DNA from: Prorocentrum cordatum
Lineage: Eukaryota > Sar > Dinophyceae > Prorocentrales > Prorocentraceae
Direction of reading: 5' to 3'
DNA: 42,500 nucleotides
Assembly (NCBI GenBank): GCA_963575745.1
Contig: CAUYUJ010009369.1
Coordinates: 130,001 to 172,500 of the forward strand
Shown here piece after piece: positions 31,948-41,959 of the stretch (position 1 is its first letter; each line of letters begins with the position of its first letter). The position numbers and the translations under genes were made by a program. Under the pieces are notes generated by a model. The model made no database searches. It saw nothing but the letters and a program-made list of their open reading frames with translations, and was not told where the DNA came from.

Positions 31948-34277
31948 TTATCCCGGCAAAGCAACCTAACAGCGATGTGTAGGAGCATATCTGGAAGCAT
32001 CCCCCTTAAGATTCAGATGAGAATCCAGTTGTAGAGTTCTGCTGTTCTCGCAGTCGTAGTCGCATTCGCGATGACAGTCGCAGTGGCCTGCATTAGCCTC
32101 AGCCTCAGCCTCAGCCTGCCTCAGCATCAGCCTCAGCATCAGCTTCAGCCTGCCTCAGCCTCAGCCTCAGCCTGCTCCTGCATCAGCCTCAGTCTGCCTG
32201 CAGCCTCGGCCTCAGCCTCAGCCTGCCTCAGCCTGAGCCTGCCTCAGCCTCAGCCTCAGCCTCAGCCTGCCTCAGCATCAGCCAGCCTCAGCCTCAGCCT
32301 CAGCCTCAGCCTCAGCCTCAGCCTCAGCCTGCTTCAGCCTCAGCCTCAGTCTGCCTTCAGCCTCGGCCTCAGCCTCGGCCTGCTTCAGCCTCAGCCTGCA
32401 TCAGCCTCAGCCTCAGCCTCAGCCTCAGCCTGCCTCAGCCTCAGCCTCAGCCTGCCTCAGCCTCAGCCTCAGCCTGCTTCAGCCTCAGCATCAGACTGCC
32501 TTCAGCCTCGGCCTCGGCTCGGCTCAGCCTCAGCCTGCATTGAGGCGCAGCCTCAGCCTCAGCTGGCTCAGCTTTCAGCCTGCATCAGCTCAGCCACAGC
32601 CTTCTCAGCTCAGCCTCAGCCTGTTTGCCTCAGCCTCTGTCGGCGAGCGCCTGTCTGCTTCTAGCCTCGGCCTCAGCTCTCGCCTGACCTAGCCTGAGCG
32701 CCTCAGCTCAGCCTCAGCAGCTCAGCATAGCAGCCTCAGCATCAGCATAGCCTCAAGCCTCAGCCTCAGCTGCTTCAGCCTCAGCCTCAGTTCTGCTTTC
32801 ACCTCGCCTCAGCTCGGCCTGCTATTCAGGCCACAGCTGCATCAGCCTTTCCTTGTCGGGAAGCTTGATCAGCCTCAGCCTCAGCCTGCCTCAGCCTCAG
32901 CCTCAGCCTGCTTCAGCCTCAGCATCAGTCTGCCTTCAGCCTCGGCCTCGGCCTCGGCCTCAGTCTCAGCCTGAGCCTGCTTCAGCCTCAGCCTCAGCCT
33001 CAGCCTGGCTCAGCATCAGCCTGCCTCAGCCTCAGCCTCAGCCTGCCTCAGCCTCAGCCTCAGCCTGCTTCAGCCTCAGCCTCAGTCTGCCTTCAGCCTC
33101 GGCCTCGGCCTCGGCCTGCCTCAGCCTCAGCCTGCATCAGCCTCAGCCTCAGCCTGCCTCAGCCTCAGCCTCAGCCTCGGCCTGCTTCAGCCTCAGCCTC
33201 AATCTGCCTTCAGCCTCGGCTTCAGTCTCAGCCTGCCTCAGCCTCAGCCTGCATCAGCCTCAGCCTCAGCCTCAGCCTGCCTCAGCCTCAGACTCAGCCT
33301 GCCTCAGCCTCAGCCTCAGCCTGCTTCAGCCTCAGCATCAGTCTGCCTTCAGCCTCGGCCTCGGCCTCGGCCTCAGTCTCAGCCTCAGCCTCAGCCTGCT
33401 TCAGCCTCAGCCTCAGCCTCAGCCTTGCTCAGCATCAGCCTGCCTCAGCCTCAGCCTCAGCCTGCCTCAGCCTCAGCCTCAGCCTGCTTCAGCCTCAGCA
33501 GCAAGCGTGCCCGTCAGCCTCGGCTTCAGTCTAAGCTGCATAGCCTCAGCTATGTCATCAGCTCAGCCTCCGCCTCAGCCTGCCTCAGCCTCAGCCTGCA
33601 TCAGCCTCAGCCTGCTTCAGCCTCAGCCTCAGCCTGCATCAGCCTCAGCCTGAGTCTGCCTTCAGCTTCAGCCTCAGCCTCAGCCTGCCTCAGCCTGCCT
33701 CAGCCTCAGCATCAGCCTGCCTCAGCATTCAAAATGTGGCCAGGGAATGAAATTCTGGGAACTCGAAGAACACGAAGTGGCCTACAGTTTGCTCCGGGCA
33801 TTCAAAATCATACCCAGGAATGGAGTTCTGGGAACTTGAAGAGCACGAAGTGGCCTACAGTTGGCTCCGGGCATCCAAAATGTGGCCCGGGAATGGAGTT
33901 CTGGGAAATCGAAGAGCACGAAGTGGCCTACAGTTGGCTCTGGGCATCCAAAATGTGGCCCGGGAATGGAGTTCTGGGAACTCGAAGAGCACGAAGTGTG
34001 TGACTGTTGCATCCGGTTATTCTAAAGGTGGCCCGGGAATGGCGTTCTGGGATCTCGAAGAGCACGAAGTGTGTGACTGTTGCATCCGGTTATTCAGAAT
34101 GAGCCTGGGAATGGAGTTCTGGGAACTCGAAGAGCACGAAGTGTGTGACTGTTGGTGAAAAACGAAGTGGACACAACCCGCCCGGCAACTCCCAACACCT
34201 GCCCGGACCCCCCTGTGGAGTGATCTGTGAGCTCTTTTGAGTCAACTAGAAACCTATCAGTCTACGCTGTTAGGTAA
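31948..34277. mobile_element. Composite repeat element A, copy 2
   Basis: Head TTATCCCGGCAAAGCAACC then TAACAGCGATGTG and about 110 conserved bases, a long GCCTCA hexamer array (about 32090-33725), a 73-bp tandem array (33726-34155), and a tail CCCGGCAACTCCC...GGACCCCCCTGTGGAGTGAT...ACTAGAAACCTATCAGTC ending TTAGGTAA at 34277. Hexamer phase is broken near 32530-32870. The long plus-strand frames here are repeat artefacts. Confidence 0.85.
33726..34155. repeat. 73-bp tandem array of composite element copy 2
   Basis: About six units containing AAAATGTGGCCCGGGAATGG, AGTTCTGGGAACTCGAAGAG and CACGAAGTGGCCTACAGTTG. The last units change to GTGTGTGACTGTTGCATCCG, as in copy 3. Confidence 0.92.
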
Positions 34278-34449
34278 ATTATCCCGGCAAAGCAACCTAA
34301 CAGCGATGTGTAGAAGCATATCTGAAAGCATTCCCCTTAAGATTCAGATGAAAATCCAGTTGTCGAATTCTGCTGTTCTCGCAGTCGTTGTCGCATTCGC
34401 GATGACAGTCGCAGCGGCAACGGCAGTCGCAGTCACAGCCTCAGCCTCA

Positions 34450-35180
34450 GCCTGCCTCCTCCTCCTCCTCTTTCTCCTGCTCCTCCTCCTCCTCCTCCTC
34501 CTCCTCCTCCTCTTCCTCCTGCTCGTCCTCGTTCTCGTCCTCCTCGTCTTGCTCGTCCTCCTCCTCCTGGTGCTCTCTCCTCCTCCTCCTCCTCCTCCTC
34601 CTCCTCCTCCTCGTCCTCCTCCTCCTCCCCTCATCATCCTGGTTGGTCTGTTCTCCTCCTCTGGTGCTTCCCCCGCCGATCTAGTACCTGCCCAGTCCTC
34701 TCTCCTCCTCCTCGTCTCCTTCCTCCTTTCTCCTCCTCCTCCTCCTACTCTCCCATCTCCTCTCTCTCTCCTGGTAGTCTCCGCTCCCTCCTCCTCCTCC
34801 TCCTTTCCTGGTCGTCCCTCGTCGGTCTCGTCCTCCTCGTCTTGCTCCCTCTCCTCCTCCTCCTCTCTCCTCATCCTCCTCTCTCTTCCTCTGGTCTCCT
34901 CCTCCTGGTACTCTCCCCCTCCTCCCTCCTCCTCGTCCTCGTCTCTCCACCTCCTCTCCTCCTCTTCCTCTCCTCCTACTCCACCTCCTCCTCCTCCTCC
35001 TCCTCCTCCTGGTCTCCTCCCCTCCTCCTCCTCCTCCTCCCTCCTCCTCCTCCTCCTCCTGCTCGTCCTCCTCCTCCTCCTGCTCGTCCTTCTTCTCCTG
35101 CTCCTCCTGCTCCTCGTCCTGCTCCTGCTCGTCCTCGTCCTCCTGGTCTTGCTCGTCCTCCTCCTCGTCGTGCTCTTGCC
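34450..35180. repeat. Long (CTC)n/(CTCGTC)n block
   Basis: About 730 bp of CTC triplets with CTG, CTT and GTC variants, occupying the place of the GCCTCA array of copies 1 and 2. Confidence 0.95.
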
Positions 35181-35184
35181 CCTG

Positions 35185-35760
35185 CTGAAAATGTGGCCCA
35201 GGAATGGGAGTTCTGGGAAGTCGAAGAGCACGAAGTTGCCTACAGTTGGCTACGGGCATTCAAAATGTGGCCCGGGAATGGAGTTCTGGGAACTCGAAAA
35301 GCACGAAGTGGCCTACAGTTGGCTCCGGGCATTCAAAATGTGGCCCGGGAATGGAGTTCTGGGAACTCGAAGAGCACGAAGTGGCCTACAGTTGGCTCCG
35401 GGCATTCAAAATGTGGCCCGGGAATGGAGTTCTGGGAACTCGAAGAGCACGAAGTGGCCTACAGTTGGCTCCGGGCATCCAAAATGTGGCCCGGGAATGG
35501 AGTTCTGGGAACTCGAAGAGCACGAAGTGTGTACAGTTGGCTCCGGGCTCCAGAATGTGGCCCGGGAATGGAGTTCTGGGAACTCGAAGAGCACGAAGTG
35601 TGTGACTGTTGCATCCGGTTATTCTAAATGTGGCCCGGGAATGGCGTTCTGGGATCTCGAAGAGCACGAAGTGTGTGACTGTTGCATCCGGGTATTCAGA
35701 ATGTGGCCTGGGAATGGAGTTCTGGGAAGTCGAAGAGCACGAAGTGTGTGACTGTTGGTG
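35185..35760. repeat. 73-bp tandem array of composite element copy 3
   Basis: Eight units with an exact 73-bp period (for example ATTCAAAATGTGG at 35258, 35331 and 35404). Adjacent units are nearly identical, while the last three carry the GTGTGACTGTTG variant. 73 is not a multiple of three, so every frame is read in turn. Confidence 0.95.
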
Positions 35761-35881
35761 AAAAACGAGCCCGGCACCTGCCGCCCGGCAACTCCCAACA
35801 CCTGCCCGGACCCCCCTGTGGAGTGATCTGCTGCTCTCTTTTGATCCCACTAGAAACCTATCAGTCTTCGCTGTTAGGTAA

Positions 35882-37039
35882 AATTCATAGAAAACTGCTC
35901 AGAAGGCTGGAGGCCTTCCGAGCTTTCTGAGAAGGCCCGCCCCGCATGACTCCACCCCGGTCTCCGGAGCCCATCCATGGGCAAACAGCAACAGCAACGG
36001 CACGCCACCGTGGGGAAGCCGTCAGCGCGCCAATTCGTCACGCTTCGCGCCTCCCCACCAGTCAGTATTGGCGCTCGGGCCTTCGCGCCCTCGTCCATCC
36101 TTGCTTCCTGGCTGTGTCCAAAGACGATGGCTGGCGCACTGGCCCCACCGTGGGCATCAGCGCGGTTCGTGGAGTGAGGGCTCTGCTTTACCCCCATTCC
36201 ACTTCTGCCTGTGTCCCAGCCGGCCCCGCACACGGCGGTGGGACGGTCCTCGCGCTGAGTGGTTCAGCCTTCAACGCGTCGGCCCGGTCCTTTCTGCAGT
36301 CGGTCTCCGCGAGTTGCAGTACACCGGCCTGTGCCAGCGTGTTCTTGCTCATCGTTGCGACCCCGACCTGTTACTGGCATCGGTACGATGACGACACGCC
36401 GGCCCCCCCTCTCAGCTGTGGTGCGGTCCGCGGAGTGTGTGAGCGGTTCTGTACCTGCAGTTCGCCGACTCTCATCGTGGTCTAGTTGTGGCAGGTCCAG
36501 TCTTGGCTACACCTCTACGCCTTCCAGCTGGCTGCGGCTGCAGCGTACCTTGGCAACCCTCACCCGTTACCCGATGGCAGCAGTACTGACGCTTGGGCAG
36601 GCGTGTCCTATCATCGTGGTTCAGACTCGTGAGTGGTTTCGGATTCGCTGGCTGGTCGGCCCCACCATGGGCAACGGTGTGGATCGCGGAGTGAGCACTC
36701 TGTAGGTTCTTGCCTCTTCTGCCCCTGTCTTTGCCGACATCGATACGGCTGTGGTACCCTGGTACTACCTGCCCGGGTTAGGTCGGCCGCGCGGACTGGC
36801 GCCAACAGGGCGACTCTCCGCTGCCGAATGAAGAGCATTTTGCTTATTGCACGTGCGTTTGCTTTCATTGCATGTCTTACTGCAGGTGCTTGCCTGTTGT
36901 AGTCACGCGAGCTGGCTTGCCGACACTGGCGGCCGTGTTCGCAAATTCGCACCGTTCCGCCGCCCCGGACGTCGCTCTCGCTCCTTGGCGGTCGCCTAGG
37001 AGCCGCCAACCAACAAAAAAGTATCCCCACCAGCCTCCC

Positions 37040-37077
<38 letters not shown>

Positions 37078-38103
37078 GGAGGAGGAGGAGGAGGAGGAGG
37101 AGGAGGAGGAGGAGGAGGAGGAGGAGGAGGAGGAGGGGGAGGAGGAAGCCTCCCGCGCCATTTTGACCGCGTTGAGCCCAGTTCCGCTCCGTGCCGGGCG
37201 CCGCTCGCGTCGCCGTTTTCCCCTCTGCATCAGCGCGGCCCGCCTGAGCTTGCACGGCGTTCGACTCGTCTTCGCGTGCCCGCGTACCAAAACAGTCCTC
37301 CTCCTCCTCCTCCTCCTCCACATTCAGAAACCTTGCCCATGAGAGCTGACAGGAAAAGGGGCGAAGAGGCATATCTAGTGAAGCAAAGCGGGCAGCTAGG
37401 GTGGACAGAGAGATCTCCGGAGCAAGGGGGTGGCCTTGGAGGGCCTCTGGGGCCCGCGCGGGGGCGAGGGGAGGAGGAGGAGGAGGAGGAGGAGGAGGAG
37501 GAGGAGGAGGAGGAAGACGACGACGACGATGACGACGACGACCACGACGACGAGAAAGATGAGGAAAAGGACAAGGAAGACGATGAGGGCACGGACGAGG
37601 ACGAGGAGGACAACGAGGGCGAGGACACAGCCTTTAACATCGCCTCTTGGTGTCCTCTTGAGGCTCTGTGGGGATCATCGGGTCCTCTTGGGGTTCTTCT
37701 GGGGGGTTTGGGGGCCTCCTTGGAGCCCTCTTGGGGCCCTCTTGGGGCTCTCTTGGGGGCCTCGTTGGAGCTCTGGTTGGCCACTTGGGGCTATCGTGGA
37801 GGGCGTCGGTGACAAGAGAAGGGCCCGAACGTTTGGTGCCCCAATGCGTTGACGTGATCCCGACTGCGGCGTGTCCTGGACATCGCCAAGAGCCCGACGA
37901 CATTTGTTTATAAGTAAAAATTGCGGCCCCAGAGATCGACCCTTTCCCCCGGGAGTAATTTTCCGCCGGGATTCATGTTTGATGGCCCCCCCAGGGCCCA
38001 ATGAGAGACCCAGAGGCCAACATGGAGAAGAACTGCCCAGATAGAGAACTATTGCATGGACTAATACCTTGGCCTTTCGCCTCACGATTCGAAGCGTTGG
38101 AGT
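35882..38103. other. Gene-free repeat-rich stretch
   Basis: 36138-36720 shows three diverged units about 256 bp apart (GGCCCCACCGTGGGCA..., GGCCCCCCCTCTCAGC..., GGCCCCACCATGGGCA..., each followed by GCGGAGTGAG-like text). 37040-37145 is (GAT)n passing into (GAG)n, 37290-37318 is (CTC)n, 37468-37625 is (GAG)n passing into GAC/GAG-rich sequence, and 37640-37800 is a CCTCTTGGGG array. No gene is supportable. Confidence 0.55.
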
Positions 38104-38408
38104 CCTACTGGGATACGCGCGGCGGTTGCTAAGTGGACAGGGAGGTTCGCAGTGGATGCCAAGGTGGGTTATATCTGGCCTAACCTGAATTATAAGCGGG
38201 ATTCACATGCCCAAACGGTTTGGGGGGGGTTCGCCAAGTCCGATAAGTGGGCGGAGCTCACTAGTCCCGGATCGTTAGTCCCCCAAGCTATTTGGGGCAT
38301 GTGTAGCAGGCTTAAAAAACTAGGCCAGGTGCGATCGGTCATATCACACCTTGACATCCACTGATCCCCCCCTATTCCTTTCGCAACCCCCGCGCCGATC
38401 CCAGTAGT
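38104..38408. mobile_element. ~300-bp MITE with long TIRs, copy 2
   Basis: Left CTACTGGGATACGCGCGG, GGTTGCTAAG and CAGTGGATGCCA. Right TGACATCCACTGATC, CGCAACCCCCGCGCCGATCC and CAGTAG. The arms pair over about 58 bp with mismatches. It matches 9896-10189, including the internal GTGGGCGGAGC and TTGGGGCATGTGT. Confidence 0.8.
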
Positions 38409-38517
38409 CATACCCCTCCCTTGGATGCCCCCATCCATTCCTCGAGCCTCTCGACCTCTTGGTGACCAATTTGCCGCCCTGGCCCGGTTTCTGATGGTCC
38501 TGGGGCCCGGAAGCGCC

Positions 38518-38577
38518 CACATTTGCATCCACCGATAACCCCCCTATCTCTTCACAGCCCCGCGCCGATCCCAGCAT
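38518..38577. repeat. Solo right arm of the ~300-bp MITE
   Basis: TTTGCATCCACCGATAACCC, CCCTATCTCTTCACAGCC and CCGCGCCGATCCCAG match the right arm of the copy ending at 38408. No left arm is present. Confidence 0.65.
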
Positions 38578-39060
38578 GCCTTCTCTCTCCTGGTTCGAGG
38601 CGTTCGGTGCATGGGACGGGTGCCGACTGCCTTGAGGCGATGCGGCGGCCACCTGTCACGCAGCCTCGTTTCTACGGTTGGGGCATTGGACAAGAACCCC
38701 TGCGGCAAGGAATCCAGGGGCTGGGAGCCGTTGGAACTCCAATCAACTCTGACTGTGGATCGGCTATGGAAATCACCACCGCCCTCCTCAGATCAGGAAC
38801 CCTCTAGGGTCCGCCGCAGCCCACCGTATCAGGGGGTCGTAATGACAGGAGCTGTGCCCGAATGTCTGCCGGAGTGTGACTGAAAGCGGCAAGCGGCGTC
38901 CGAAATTTCCCGGACGCGCCCCCGTGTGACGGACATTCTTGGCTCTAAACTAAAGCGATCTTCAATTTCGGTAGCAATTTCGGTCGCACTACGCTTGTGT
39001 TCCCAGTTTCGGGCACGTTTTCGGTCACCAATGTTTGGAGGCCTCCCAAGATGGAGCCCG
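38578..39060. other. No gene recognised
   Basis: Frames of 70-115 aa lack any motif. No tandem or inverted structure stands out. Confidence 0.45.
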
Positions 39061-39195
39061 AGTAGATGGGGTCGGAGGATCGTCCCGCACCGCCAGCGCA
39101 TTGGCGATGCATCGGCGACGTCGGCGATGCACCGGCACCGCCGTCTCCACATCAAGCCGCATCGCCGATGCACCGCTGACGGGGCGCGATCCGTT
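39061..39195. mobile_element. GATGCATCGGCG foldback element, copy 3 (eroded)
   Basis: Left AGATGGGGTCGGAGGATCG as in copies 1 and 2, then GCGATGCATCGGCGACGTCG and GCATCGCCGATGCACCG. The right arm is decayed to GGGGCGCGATCC. Confidence 0.65.
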
Positions 39196-39222
39196 GGAAA
39201 CCGTTTTCATTCTTTGGCGATA

Positions 39223-39398
39223 CAGTCGGGGCGTTGACCTAAAGAACCCTAAATAAGGAACGGGGCCCTATTTTTCCATAAGTTAAGCTTCGACTTCCCA
39301 TCGAAAACTTAAGGCAAACCTTAGGCAAGGTGTGGAGCAATCAAGTTACACCGAGCCCCTCCCCAACGCAAAGGGTTCCTTCTTCAGCGCCCCGACTG
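39223..39398. mobile_element. 176-bp TA-type MITE, copy 2
   Basis: CAGTCGGGGCG at the left is the exact inverse of CGCCCCGACTG at the right, with GAACCCT/AGGGTTC paired just inside. TA lies on both sides (39221-39222 and 39399-39400). Same length as the copy at 264-439. Confidence 0.85.
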
Positions 39399-39531
39399 TA
39401 TCCCGGGTCCTCTAGGGCGGAAGTGCCGGCCGAGCACCAAACCTTTTCGCTCTGGGCAGCCCCACCGATGCCCGCGCACACGAGCCCTTCGCACCCATTC
39501 GGACCTGCGAAATCGGGGGTGGTGCTGGCCA

Positions 39532-39651
39532 TCGCTCGGACGTTCCCTGTGCTTTTTTTGATCTCGTGCGTGGCTTTTTCGCCAAATCATCAAGGATGCT
39601 CCTCGATGGCCCTCGCCGGAGGAAAAATGCACACGTCCGAGCGATGCCCAG
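39532..39651 (+). repeat. Dispersed repeat E, copy 2
   Basis: Matches 5216-5331 in the same orientation through TCTCGTGCGTGGCT, TCAAGGATGCTCCTCGATGG and AATGCACACGTCCGAGCGAT. Confidence 0.75.
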
Positions 39652-40569
39652 GGTGGTGCGGGCGGGCCCGATAGTTCGGGCCATCGCGGGACCCTCAAAA
39701 CAGTCCCCCGACCCCATCTGCATCCAGTGGCGAGCGGAGGGGGGAGGTGAGAGCGAGAAGGCATTCTCGGGAGGTGGCGGGGCTCCTCAGAAGGCCTCTC
39801 AGAGTCCCCCCCGCCTCCTGAAAGCTGCTCTGTGCCCTCGGGGAGTGCTTTTGGACAACTCCTCGGGTGGCCGGGGGACTTCCGGGCCTGCTGAGAAGGC
39901 CCGCCCCGTCTCGCCTCCCCCCGGGGCTCGCCGCCGACGGTCCCCCGACCACACCCACATCGACCTCATCTGGGCAGCCTGCATGGTATTCTGGAGCAGC
40001 GACGTAGGCATATTACCCTGTGACGTACCCAGCCCCTTTGCATCGAGTGACGAGAAGGATTGGCCCACGCTCGCCAGGACAGCGCCAGTGCAGGCGCCAT
40101 GTTCTGCTGTGCGAGCTACACGGGATGCGCTCACGTGGCGCGGTTCGCAGGACAGCGCCAGAAGGGCGAGGAGCGGGGGCCCAGGCTCGAGGAGGGACAG
40201 GGGGGTGGGAACGAAAGGCAGGAACAAAGGACGCGCGAGGGGCCGATCCGTCAGCGCGGCAGCGGCAGAGGGAAGGTGGCGGGGGGCAGAGGACGACGAC
40301 GAACGTGACGGGAGAAGACCGACGGGTGCGAGGAGCGTTGCTCTTGTCGGTCGTACGCTAAAGATGCAGCGTTGCCTGCGCCATGCCGCCGCGGCGCTCG
40401 ACAAACTGAATCCATCTGCTTGTAGTTCGTGCAAGAAGTGAGCGCGGCCTAGCTCGTCCGCCAGCTTCCCTGCTTCCTTCCTGCACTTTTCAATGCGGGG
40501 CCTAAACGTTCGAAGGCACGCCGCAAGGTCTGCGGGCGGCCCGCGTCAACGCCCCGCTGGACCCCCCAG
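39652..40569. other. No convincing gene
   Basis: Both strands have a frame of over 200 aa across 39566-40441. They are mirror images of a GC-rich, low-complexity region (Arg/Gly/Ala on plus, Ser/Pro/Leu on minus), so neither is supported. GGGCTCCTCAGAAGGCC and GCTGAGAAGGCCCG at 39780-39905 are inverted motifs like those at 31900. Confidence 0.45.
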
Positions 40570-41467
40570 CAGCCCTCGAAAATTGTCTCTTTTGCAGATC
40601 GTAGCCCTCCAGGGACGGCGAAGTCTAATCGGGGTCTGGGTGGTGGCTCACTCCGCTGAACCCCCAGCCGCCCTCGGAAATGGCGACACCTTCGCAGATC
40701 GCAGCCTCCAGGGATGGCGAGGTCTTATCTGAATCTGGATGGTGCCTCACTCCGCTGAAACCCCCAGAAGGCCTCAAAAGTAGTGACAGTTTAGCAGGTC
40801 GCAGCCCCCCAAGAATGGCGAGGTCTACTCTGAATCTGGGTGGTGCCTCACTCCGCTGGACCCCCCAGCCGCCATCCAAAGTGGCGACAGTTTCGCAGAT
40901 CGCAGCCCCCAAGGATGGGGAGGTCTAATCTGAATCTGGATGGTGCCTCACTCCGCTGGACCCCCCAGTAAGCCTCGAAAGTAGTCTTAGTTTCGAAGAT
41001 CGCAGTCCCCCAAGGATGGCGAGGTCTAATCTGAATCTGGGTGGTGGCTCACTCCGCTGGACCCCCCAGCCGCCCTCGAAAATGGCGACAGGTTTTGCAG
41101 ATCGCAGCCTCCAAGGATGGCGAGGTCTCATCTGAATCTGAGTGGTGCCTCACTCCGCTGAACCCTCCAGTAGGCCTCAAAAATAATGACAGTTTCACAG
41201 ATCACAGACCCCCCAGGAATGGCGAGGTCTAATCTGAATCTGGGTGGTGCCTCACCCCGCTGGACCCCCAGCTGCACTCGATAGTGGCGACAGTTTCGCA
41301 GATCGCAGCCCCCCAAGGATGGCGAAGTCTAAGTGGAGTGTGGGTGGTGACTCACTTCGCTGGACCCCCCAGCCGCCCTCGAACATGGCGACAGTTTCGC
41401 AGATTGCAGCCCCCCAGGGATGGCGAAGTCTAATCAGAATCTGGGTGGTGCCTCACTCCGCTGGACC
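40570..41467. repeat. ~102-bp minisatellite, about nine units with dimeric order
   Basis: The unit core is GATGGCGAGGTCTAATCTGA, GGGTGGTGCCTCACTCCGCT, GGACCCCCCAG and TTTCGCAGATCGCAGCC. Cores start near 40611, 40711, 40814, 40914, 41014, 41114, 41217, 41318 and 41420. Two half-unit variants alternate through unit 7: CAGCCGCCCTCGAAAATGGC and CAGTAGGCCTCAAAAATAAT. Because most units are near a multiple of three, short frames stay open across it without being genes. Confidence 0.95.
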
Positions 41468-41646
41468 CGAGATAGGCAGGACGACGAGATAGGAGGCAGG
41501 GTAGCAGGCATGTAGGAGGGATGAGAGGAAGAGGGAGGCGGGAGAAGAAGGTGTGCGACCGCAATGCTCTATTCAAAACGTGTACCCAATGCAGGAGGGT
41601 TGGGCATCAACTTTCGACGGTCCGCGCGGAGCGCCACAAATCTATG

Positions 41647-41807
41647 TTTAGGTCGGGCATGTCCCCCTACAGGCTGATTTTGGGCGAAACATCAAGAATA
41701 CTCGAAACAGATGCAAACATAGTTGAACATACTTTAAACAATCGTCGCCATACTGTGTTTTACAATTTTTGGAAATTCCTCCTGAAGGGGGACATGCCCG
41801 ACCTAAG
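41647..41807. mobile_element. TTAGGTCGGGC MITE, best-preserved copy
   Basis: 161 bp, from TTTAGGTCGGGCATGTCCCC to GGGGGACATGCCCGACCTAA then G. The ends pair over about 20 bp. Exact 6-bp duplication TCTATG at 41641-41646 and 41808-41813. The interior has the AAACAT motifs common to the family. Confidence 0.92.
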
Positions 41808-41959
41808 TCTATGCTCATGGCGTTTTTTTCTGTTCGATCTTCGGCAGATGGGAGCTGGGACCCGTGGCGCCGGGCGTCGGGGCGGCGCGAGGCGCGGTGC
41901 GGGCCTTCGCGCTGTCCACCGTGAGCACCCGGAGCGTGTCCAGGGCCTCCCCGGGGGGG

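Larger units (their letters stand above)
34279..35881. mobile_element. Composite repeat element A, copy 3
   Basis: It follows copy 2 head-to-tail with one A between TTAGGTAA and TTATCCC. It has the same head, only a few GCCTCA units, then a (CTC)n block (34450-35180), the 73-bp array (35185-35760) and the same tail ending TTAGGTAA at 35881. The 504-aa plus-strand frame across it is a repeat artefact. Confidence 0.85.

Noticed and set aside
32853-35751. Plus-strand frames up to 504 aa in the composite elements
   Set aside because: They read through hexamer, CTC and 73-bp arrays, and no frame has non-repeat coding content.
39566-40441. Overlapping plus and minus frames of 291 and 211 aa
   Set aside because: Both strands are equally open and low-complexity in a GC-rich region, so neither can be supported.
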